29,730 bases of DNA from Verrucomicrobiales bacterium. Lineage in GTDB: Bacteria; Verrucomicrobiota; Verrucomicrobiia; Limisphaerales; J093. Within the stretch, counting starts at the first letter, position 1; each line of letters starts with the position of its first letter. The stretch lies in assembly GCA_024233215.1 (NCBI GenBank), contig JACKPW010000038.1, positions 1-29,730 on the forward strand, in the 5' to 3' direction. The notes below the pieces were generated by a model, which was not told the DNA's origin, did not search any database, and saw nothing but the letters and a program-made list of their open reading frames with translations. The position numbers were made by a program, and so were the translations under genes. Of the stretch, positions 8,101 to 16,300 are shown one piece after another.

Positions 8101-9321
8101 CCGGACGGACGGCGGGTGCTTACCTGCGGGCAGTCGCCCCTCGTGAAGGTATGGGACGCCGGCACAGGGGAACTGGCACTTCCGCCGCTGACGATGAAGG
8201 CCCGCCCGATATGGGGCGCCCGGTTCAGCCCGGATGGGCGTTTCATCGTGGCCCGGAGCGAGGACAAATTCGTCCGCATCTGGGATGCCGCCACGGGAGA
8301 ACCGGTGACGCCTTTGGTGCGGCATTACGACAACGTTACGGACGCCTTCGTCACCGATACCCCGCAGCTTGTGACCACCAGCGCCCCGGCGGTGGTGCGC
8401 GTCTGGAACCTGAAAGAGACCGCCTGTCCCACCAGAGATCTGTCGGACTACGTGCGATTGTTGGCCGGCGTTTCCGTGGATGGTTCCGGACCGCCCCGCA
8501 TCGCCGGAGCCGGAGAACAGGCGGAATTGCTGCATTCCCTGCATTCGCGACAGCCCGACCTGTTTGCCGTACCCTCCGAGCGTTTGCAGGCATGGCATCG
8601 TTGCCAACCGGAGGAGCCCCACACTCTGGCCCAAGTGGAAGCGGCCATCTTCCATCTGGAACGGCTCGTGCGGCTCGCCCCGGGCGACACGAATCTCGCC
8701 GACCGGCTGGAACAATACCGTGCGGCCTTGGTCCCGCCCCGTGACCCCACGACGCCGCCGAAGCTCCTGGATCTGAGCCGGGCCTACACCCATTCCTTCG
8801 AAATGCTGCGGTACCGCAACTTCGCCGACCTCCCCCGCGGCCGCCAGACCCTGGGCGGCGTGGAGTTCGACCTGCGCGGCCTCATCCAGTTGGATCACCG
8901 GTCCGAGTGGACGTTTCACGCCGGGCCATTCCACCCGATGGCGATCGTCACGGTCGGCCAGCGCTGTCAGCGACTGCACTTCCTCCAGGCGACCGAAGGG
9001 GATCCGCGGATCGAGGGTAGCATCGTCGCGCGCTGGATCATCCATTACGCCGACGGGACGGCCCGGGAGTGGCCGGTGGTCTATGGCGAACAGGTGCGGG
9101 ACTGGCGTTGGGAACCGGATCAGGAACCTCTCGAAGCCAGTCAGGCAACCCTGGTGTGGCAGGGGCGGGTGACGGTCTTCCATCAGCCACACATGAACTG
9201 CATGCGCCTCTTCAAGTCCACCTGGACCAATCCCCAACCCGACCTGGAGATCACCCGGCTCGAATACCGGATCGGCGAGACCGCCATGAAACCCCTCGTG
9301 GTGGCGATCACCGCGGAGTAA
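5110..9321 (+). CDS. Membrane Ser/Thr protein kinase with WD40 repeat domain
   Basis: 1403 residues. The kinase domain spans about 24-280: glycine loop GRGAYGEV (32-39), ATP lysine K53, catalytic loop HRDVKPSN (161-168, D163), DIG instead of DFG (180-182), and APE at 201-203. A single membrane helix at about 301-319 is followed by a charged helical stalk (322-350), so the kinase should be cytoplasmic and the rest periplasmic. About fifteen WD40-like repeats (FSPDG...V.IWD pattern) cover roughly 411-1102, enough for two propellers. A helical linker and a beta-rich C-terminal domain (about 1217-1403, carbohydrate-binding-like) follow. The role is phosphorylation of Ser/Thr on protein targets, plausibly the cognate sigma factor, in response to an envelope ligand (inference). 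The GTG start at 5110 places the kinase motifs correctly. Confidence 0.9.
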   Translation: MSSTPSSALSGDGSKPPPPPRVPDHELLRRIGRGAYGEVWLARSVTGAFRAVKTVHRGSFDHDRPFEREFEGIQKFEPISRRHESQVDILHVGRGDDCFYYVMELADDQASGGQIHPDSYAPRSLKSDLQFHGRLPFEECVRIGIALTTALQNLHENGLVHRDVKPSNIIFVNGVAKLADIGLVTGVDATRSHVGTEGFAAPEGAGTPQADLYSLGKVLYEAATGKDRQEFPELPTRLREMPDREGLEELNAVTTKACRHDPKQRYATAAAMRGDLELLQSGRSLARLHRAESRLRVVQRAGVIVTVLAGLIAGGWFWQARQTSLVRNLAAEKTSLATEKSRLAEENRQRLVRLNVANGIREMDQGDFASSLVWLSEGLALATNTPDEAAVQAMRINFLLDRHPRLLHVLPHPGSVFSAEFSPDETRVVTACADGAVRIWDLAQDYQPSVEFLQDGPVGGARLTHDGRRLFVVQWDSFNQPDRALLLDAGTGQPLFPAITGMTAVALSPDDRWLAVARTNGVVEVVAVDTGRRVAEAVGHTDRVEMVGFSPDSIQLLTAGRDQTVRRWEVGTGKPLGSPLEQPQGICRAVFNRDASRIASATAAQGKGTAIQLQTWDPAVSTPLEQAIPGIEFCSALSFDRSGRYLVTADGSGLVRVWNADTHAAAAPPVTIGSPVRGVDFSPDGKLVAVGSEAGNVHVFELETGYPAFPPLHHSARTESVRFNGDGSLLLTASDDGTVKVWDMMPLPDDSRFRSQAFDMAGSAVSPDGHHLLTGVLDVPPSLLLVRLDPTALTPIPIPAANALYPDNLTFDRRGGQWALTPDPSGFEELSPPETGVPSAAGLWRCEANRIRHFVLSHDDRVRGVFFHEDGSQVLTVGDDRMTRIWNTADGSLGQAIPWREGDLAWVAASPDLHTAVTLFRDREGRHFLLRDVETGRRLGPSPEDDPDINAAGFSPDGARLATAGENQCGRIWDAKSGRPLTPYLRHGGALTTIRWSPDGRRVLTCGQSPLVKVWDAGTGELALPPLTMKARPIWGARFSPDGRFIVARSEDKFVRIWDAATGEPVTPLVRHYDNVTDAFVTDTPQLVTTSAPAVVRVWNLKETACPTRDLSDYVRLLAGVSVDGSGPPRIAGAGEQAELLHSLHSRQPDLFAVPSERLQAWHRCQPEEPHTLAQVEAAIFHLERLVRLAPGDTNLADRLEQYRAALVPPRDPTTPPKLLDLSRAYTHSFEMLRYRNFADLPRGRQTLGGVEFDLRGLIQLDHRSEWTFHAGPFHPMAIVTVGQRCQRLHFLQATEGDPRIEGSIVARWIIHYADGTAREWPVVYGEQVRDWRWEPDQEPLEASQATLVWQGRVTVFHQPHMNCMRLFKSTWTNPQPDLEITRLEYRIGETAMKPLVVAITAE

Positions 9322-9451
9322 CGGCCCGCGCGGACGGACGAGCGCCGAGAGGCCCAAATCTCCGGTCGCGGCGCGTCCCCGCCTAAACCCCTCCGTTCCT
9401 CACCGCGAAAAGAGAAGCTTGTTTTAGTTGTAAGGCAGCCTCCCCACCCGC

Positions 9452-9460
9452 GGTTTAACC
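9452..9460 (+). promoter_or_regulatory. GGTTTAACC palindrome upstream of the surface protein operon
   Basis: A 9-base palindrome (GGTT-T-AACC) 126 bases before the 9586 ATG. The same nonamer is found at 22290-22298, 137 bases before the 22435 gene, and a near copy AGTTTAACC at 4014-4022, 59 bases before the sigma gene. I found no other copy inside coding regions when reading. It is a candidate operator or promoter element. Confidence 0.3.
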
Positions 9461-9463
9461 CCC

Positions 9464-9481
9464 TGTCCCTGCGTAGGGACA
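9464..9481 (+). promoter_or_regulatory. 18-base operator-like inverted repeat
   Basis: TGTCCCTGCGTAGGGACA is a near-perfect palindrome (8 of 9 base pairs) in the intergenic region 9322-9585, 105 bases before the secreted protein ATG. The layout, GGGAC half-sites around a TA-containing centre, resembles sites bound by LuxR/NarL-type dimers. That is inference, as no such regulator lies in the window. It could also form an RNA hairpin in the leader. Confidence 0.4.
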
Positions 9482-9585
9482 CGAACAGGCTGATTGATGA
9501 ACCGTACGGTCAATTGGGTAATCGCGGGTCTCGTCCCTCCGAGGGGAAGGAGTGGTCCGATACCGTCCCGAAACGCGGTGGTACC

Positions 9586-10386
9586 ATGAACCGGTGGGTA
9601 CAGACAGGTTGGTTGGCAGGGCTCCTGGGGATGGTCGCCCCCGGTGCTTGGGGCGCTGGTCCTGGCGGCCCCCCGATCCTCGCCTTGGATGCTCGCGGCG
9701 GTTACGACAGCTACCACAACCTCGCCACCGGAGAGGGTTTCGCCCAGTTTCGCGACCTGGCGGTCGAGCAGGGCTTCTCATTGCTGCCCGAGGTCTCTTT
9801 TACCGCGGTGGATCTCGAAGCGGTCGACGCTTTGGTCCTGCTTCAGCCTTACGCACTCGCCGACGCCTACACCCCGGAGGAAGTCGAGGCCATCCAGTTG
9901 TTCGCTGCCCGCGGGGGGCGACTGGTCGTGTTGGCGGATGGCGGGACCGGAAGCAGTGCGGCCTACCTCAACGATCTGAGCCTGTCGTTCGGGATCTCCT
10001 ACTCCGAGACCACTGCCGATGCACTGGGAGCCACACTCACCGATTTCGTGGTGCAGAAGCTCACGGTTGGCGTGGAGGGGATTCGCGTCGACTACCAGCG
10101 GCCGATCACCGCGTCACCCCCGGGAGAAGCCCTGGCTTGGTCGGGGGCCTTGACGGACGCCTGCCTGGCGGTCTCGGGTAACGCCGTATTCTTGAGTGAT
10201 TCGAGTGTGTTTATGAACCCCGACGGTTACAGCGACGCCAGCATCGCGGACGCTTCCAACGCGGTGCTGGCGCGCAATGTGGTGCGATACCTGGCTGCCG
10301 TGCCGGAAATTGCCGCCGTTCTGCCGGTGAGCCTGGCGCTGCTGGGGTTCACCGGTTGTCGACTTGTCCGCCGATGCCTCCGATGA
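9586..10386 (+). CDS. Secreted protein with PEP-CTERM-like C-terminal anchor
   Basis: 266 residues. A signal peptide lies at about 1-24 (WLAGLLGMVAPGAWGA). The mature part contains ALDARGGYDSYHN, then a Rossmann-like pattern (VDALVLLQPYA ... LFAARGGRLVVLADGG) that resembles DUF4350/ThuA-like glutamine-amidotransferase folds, without a visible catalytic triad. The C-terminus has the three parts of a PEP-CTERM sorting signal: a VPE motif, a hydrophobic helix (AAVLPVSLALLGFTG) and a basic end (RLVRRCLR). Exosortase would cut and anchor or release it; no exosortase lies in the window. An in-frame TTG at 9514 would extend it by 24 residues without signal peptide logic, so 9586 is preferred. Its stop overlaps the RHS ATG (ATGA), so the two are co-translated. 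Confidence 0.78.
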   Translation: MNRWVQTGWLAGLLGMVAPGAWGAGPGGPPILALDARGGYDSYHNLATGEGFAQFRDLAVEQGFSLLPEVSFTAVDLEAVDALVLLQPYALADAYTPEEVEAIQLFAARGGRLVVLADGGTGSSAAYLNDLSLSFGISYSETTADALGATLTDFVVQKLTVGVEGIRVDYQRPITASPPGEALAWSGALTDACLAVSGNAVFLSDSSVFMNPDGYSDASIADASNAVLARNVVRYLAAVPEIAAVLPVSLALLGFTGCRLVRRCLR

Positions 10387-13300
10387 AGCGTGTGACCACA
10401 TCATCCCTTCCAACGCCCTGCGTCCGCCTCCGCAAGTGGGCCATCGTGGGACTGCTGCTCGCCGTCACCTCGTCGAACGCCCAACCGTTGATCGACGATT
10501 TCCGGATCGACTTCCGGGGCGAAGTCACCGTGCAGCTCGGCAGCCTGGCGGACCGCTATTACGTCCTCCTGACGGGCACGGTGGTCAGCGACATCAACAC
10601 CCCCGCGGATGTCGAACTGGGGAATGGCGCGGCGCTGGCGCTGCATGCCCGTCGACTGCCGGATCCGGACGCTTCGTTCTTCCAGGTCCTCGAGATTCCC
10701 CAACTCGCACCGATGGACCTGGATGGCGACGGGATCGACGATGTTTGGGAACTCACTCATCCGACGACCCTGAACGGCCTGGACCCGGCGGATGCGGCCC
10801 TCGATCCCGATGGCAACGGCCACTCCAGCCTGTTCGAGTACGAGGCGGCGACCCGTCCGCTCACCACGTTGCTCGACTCCTCCCCCGCCGATCAGGAATC
10901 CGGGGTGTCGCCCACGAGGGAAACGATCCTCCGATTGACCGCACCCTTGGCGGCCTCCGCTCTGGTGACCACCGACAACGTCTATGCGGAGTTCGCCGGT
11001 CGCCGAATCCTCTCGCGGGTGCAGTTGTCGGCGGATCGTCGCACCCTCACCCTCTTCTACCTCGAACCCCTGCCTGGCAGCGCCCGGGTGCGGGTCAGCT
11101 TCGACGGCGCCGACCTGCTGGATTCCTGGGAACGCCCGCTCGATGCCGACGGGGATGGCGTGGCGGGCGGGATTCGGCAGATCGAGTTTGACACCGTGAG
11201 CCTGACGCCGAGTTCCGACGCCGTGGTTCTCGGGCGGGTGTTCGCCTCGCAACTCGCCCCCAGTGACGATCCGACCGGTGCTCTGTCCGTGAACGTGCCG
11301 CTGGCGGGAGTCATCATCACCGCCGACGGCCTCGAGGAGTCCGTGCGGGCCGTCACCGATGCGTTCGGCAATTTCCGCCTCGATAATGCGCCGGCTGGCG
11401 AGTTCTTCGTTCACATCGACGGCCGGATGGTCATCGATCTCGCCAACGACATCCACTACCCCGACCACGCCTACTACCCTTACGTCGGCAAGCGGTGGAA
11501 ATCGATTGCCGGCCGCGAAGTGAACATCGGCGAAATCTACCTTCCCCTGGTGGCGGACGGCACCCTGACCCCGGTGAGCGCGGTGGCCGACACGGTGGTG
11601 ACCTTCCCCGAGAGCGTGGTCGCCGCCCATCCTGAACTGGCCGGGGTGGCGCTGACCGTGCCGGCCAACTCGCTCTACAGCGAGGATGGCAACCGTGGTG
11701 GGCGGGTCGGAATCGCCCCCGTCCCGGCCGACCGCTTGCCGGAGCCGTTGCCGGAAGGCCTGAGCGCACCGCTGGTCATCACGGTCCAGACCGACGGACC
11801 GGCCAACTTCGACCAACCCGTGCCGGTCTGTTTCCCCAACCTGCCCGACCCGGTTACGGGCCAAACCCTGCCGCCCGGTGCCAAGACCGGCTTGTGGAGC
11901 TTCAACCATGACATCGGGCGCTGGGAAGTGGTGGGTCCCATGACCATCAGTGCCGACGGCAAGTACGCCTGCTCCGATCCCGGATACGGCATCCGCCAGC
12001 CGGGCTGGCATTTCCCGAACCCGGGAACCTCCGGTGGCGGGGGACCGAACGGACCGGAGGTGGGAGACGCACCTCCACCCACCGGCAAGGGGCAAGCACC
12101 GCCCGCCTCACCCGAGGGGCTGACTTGCCCGGTTCATCCAGGCCCGGAAAATCCCACTGATCCCGTCCGGTTTCACTCCGGCGAATTCTACCAGGTCGAG
12201 ACGGACCTCGAGATCAAAGGCGTCGGTTTGGACTTCCGCTGGGTGCGCCATTACCGGTCGAAACAGAGCCCGGTCCTCTTCCGGCAGGCCCGGGAACGGA
12301 TGGGATACTCCCTGGGGTGGCTCTGGGACTTCTCCTACAACATCTTCCTCGAACAGACGGGGTCCCAATTCTACCTCCACGACGGCAATAGCCGGCGTGA
12401 CCTGATCTTCAAGGTGCGAAACAACTGGGCCGAACAAGGGGGAAGCGGCGGGATTTACGGAGGCCCCAAGTATGGCGACATCGTCTGGGTTCAGAACGGT
12501 CTTCCGTATGAGTTGATGAAGCAATCGGACAACTCGTTCAAGGTCATCTTCCCCGACCAGGGCTATTGGGAGTTCACCCCGCTCGCGGCGCGTCCCGGGA
12601 GCGGTGGCGGCAACGAATACCAGGTGGCGCGTCTCGCGAAGATCGTGGATCGGAATGGCAATACCCTCCGGCTCCAATACGACGCCCAGGATCGCCTCGA
12701 GACCATCTTCGACACCTTGGATCGCCCCATCACCGTCGGCTACACCCCGGACAACTACATCGCTTCCATCACCGACTTCACGGGCCGCACGGTGCGTTAC
12801 GAGTACTACGGCCAGGGCGATCCCAACGGGCAGGCAGGCGATCTCAAGGCGGTGATCTCCCCGGCCGTCACCGGCACGCCTGATGGGAACGATTTCCCCA
12901 ATGGCAAGAAGACCACCTACACCTACTTCGGGTCCACGATGACAGGTAAGCTGGATCACAATCTCCTCACCATCACGGACGGTCGCCGGAACGACCCGGA
13001 CGATCCCACCTATGGCTCCGGTCCCTGGCTGGCCAACGAATACAGCACCCGCGCGCAGAATCTCGGTGACGTCGAGACGGGACGGGACATGCGCTTGACC
13101 TACGACCGGTTGGTCCGCCAGCGCTGGGGTGCCGGAGTCCTGGACATGGATTACGAAGCCTACCTGCTCGAACCGAAGGACGCTTCGCAGGGGCGGGTGA
13201 TCTTCACCGCCACCACCACCAGTGGAAGTGGCGGTGGATCCGGCACGAGTGGTGGTGGCAGCATTGTCGCGCTGCCATTGGAGGAACAGCCGATTCCCGG

Positions 13301-16300
13301 CTACGGCGTGCGTGCCGTCGTTCGGGACCGTGTGGGTAATGTCATGGAATACGTCTTCGACGGCCTCGGCACGGCGCGAAGTTATCTCGAATACACCGGT
13401 CGCTCATCGGTCAACGAGCCCGTGACCCTTGCCTCAAATCGCCCGGCCAATCCGCTCCGCCCGGACGATCCGGCGTTCTTCGCCACGAACTACGGTGCTG
13501 ACGGCCAGTCCAATCAGAACCTGATCGAGCACCCCAACGGCAACCGGGAGGAGTCCGTTTACGACACCAAACCGCGGGCCAACCGGAATCTCCGCTTCCG
13601 CACCCGACGGCCGTTCGAGCGCGACGGGCAGCCGTTTGCCTCCCAAGCTGCCCTGACCGAGACCTACCAATACGACACCGACTTCAGCGGCTGTTGCGGG
13701 TTCAACTTCGTCAGCCAGGCCACCGATCCCCGCGGCAACAGCGTGTTCAACGAGTACGACGAACATGGCAACCTCACCAACCGCGTGCACCAGATCTCCT
13801 CCGTCACGGAACAGTGGGAGTACAACAGCCGCGGCCAGGTCACCAAACACACTCTGCCGGACAACGGCAGCGGTCACCGCCGTGTGGACACCTACCAGTA
13901 TTACGAGGACGGTTCTGCGCTGGGGTATCTGGCAGCCGAGATCGTCGACGCGGGTGGCTTCGATCTCACCACCCGTTACGAATACGACGACGTCGGCAAC
14001 GTGACCCGCCGCATCGATCCCAACGGCAACGACAGCCTCTTCGTCTACAACCAGCTCGACCAGGTCGTCCGCGAGATCTCCCGCGAGGTGAAGTTCGGCA
14101 TTCGCTACCAAACGGACTACGCCTACGACGCCAACAACAACGTGACCCGGATCGACGTCGCCAATCTCGACGAAAACGGCGCGCCCCGCCCCAACTCCCA
14201 GCTCACCACGACTTTCGAATACAATCTCCTCAACCATGTCACGCGGAAATCCGAGGAAATCACCGAAGGCCACTTCGCCGTCACGGAGTATGACTACGAC
14301 GCCAACGAGAACCTCGTCGAGGTGCGTTACCCGGAAGCCGTAGCCGGTCGGCAACCGGGTAATCGCGTGCGGTTCCAATACGACGAGCGCAACCTCCTCT
14401 TCCGCGAAATCCACGCCCCGGACACGCCCGACGAGTCCATCACCCAGTACGACTACGATGGGAACAAGAACCTGGTCCGTATCACGGAGGGGGTGGGGAC
14501 CGCCTCTCCGCGGGTGACCACGCAGGAGTTCGACGGCTATGACCGGCTCATCAGCCGAACAGACGCGATGGGCAACGTCACGCGGTCCGATTACGACGCC
14601 GACGGCAACCTGGTCCTGCAACGGACCGAGGGGGAACTTGACGATGTCCCCGGCTCAAGCGGGAACATTCGCCTCGCGGAAACCCTGTTCGCCTACGACG
14701 CCATGAACCGGCTGACGAATACTGTCGCGGCGCTCTTTGACCCGGTTGCCCAGGCGCCGCTCGCCGGTGGAACATCGGAAACCCAGGTCGAGTACAACGG
14801 CCTTTCGCAGGTGACCCGGACGGTCAACGCGAACGGGCACGAAACCCGCATTGCTTATGACAACGCCAACCGCCGCCAGAAGGTCATCGATGCCAAGGGC
14901 AACACGGCGGAGTATTCCTACGACGCCAACGGCAACGTCGTACAGATCGTCGAGACCGAGAAGCCCGACCTGGGTGGTACGGACGAGGTTTTCACTACCC
15001 GCTTCGAATACAACCCCCTCGACCGGCTCATCGCCACCATCGACAACGTCAACACCACGAATCGTTTCGACTACGATTCCCGGGGCAACCGGGTGGTTTC
15101 GGTCGATGGACGGGGCAATGTGGTCCGCTACCAGTACGACGGACTGAACCGGCTGACCGACACCGCTCGCACGCTCACCGACACCGGCGATGGCTCGGGC
15201 AACCCGATTGGCACTCTGGCCACCCGGCAGACCTGGGACGATTCCAGCCGCTTGACCGCCCAGATCGATGACAACGGCAACGCCACCACCTACCTTTACG
15301 ACGGCCTGAACCGCCGGTTCGCCACGGTCATGGCCGACGGCACCGCCCAGACCAATCGCCTTGATGCCCTTGGGAATGCCTATCAGTCCGATGACGCCAA
15401 CGGCACCCGCGTCCTGAGCCAGTTCGACGCGCTCGGCCGTGTCACCCGGAAGGACGTGACCCCCGGTCCCGGTGTCTCCAATGACACCACGTTCGAGAAC
15501 TACCGCTACGACGGCCTCTCCCGTCTGGTCCGGGCCGAGGACGACGATTCGGTGGTTGCGATGGCCTACGACTCACTGGGGCGGACGCTTCAGGATGTGC
15601 AGAACGGCCAGGTTGTCGCCAGCACCTACGATCCGGTTGGCAACCAGACGTCGATCACCTATCCGAGCGGCCGGTTGATCGACCAGACCTTCGATCCGCT
15701 GGAGCGACTGGCCACGGTCGCCGACGCCGACGGGGTGATCGCCTCCTACGCTTACGTGGGCCCGGGCCGCGTGGCGCAACGCGACACGCGGAACGGCGTG
15801 CGGATGACCTATCAATACGATGGCATTACAGGTGTGACCAACCCGGCAGGCGACTTTGGCGTGCGCCAGATCATTGCCACGACGCACACGCGTTTGTCTG
15901 ACGAGGTCATCCTGGACGACCGTGCCTACGCTTGGGATCGCGCCGGGAACAAGACCGCCCTGAACGAACGCCATGCCGGCGGGGAACAACGGGTGTTTGC
16001 CTACGACTCCGTGAACCGTCTGATCCGTTCCGAGCGCACGCCGGCCAGCGGCCCCGTGGAAACCATCGATTACCACCTCGACGGCGTCGGCAACCGCACT
16101 GAAGTGATCGGCGGCCCCGATGCTGGAACGTACAGCATGTCCTCGGCAGGCCCCGAGCCCATGGACCGCGCGGTCAACCAATACACGACGACCCCGTTCG
16201 ATACGCGGACCTACGACAAGAATGGGAACTTGACGGGCACTAATGTGGGACAGGCAGATGCGCGGACGCTGGCCTACGACTCTCGGAATAGAATGGTGCG

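Noticed and set aside
6538..9357. 939-codon open frame on the - strand
   Set aside because: Antisense to the WD40 region of the kinase. The + strand shows clear repeat motifs; this frame shows none.
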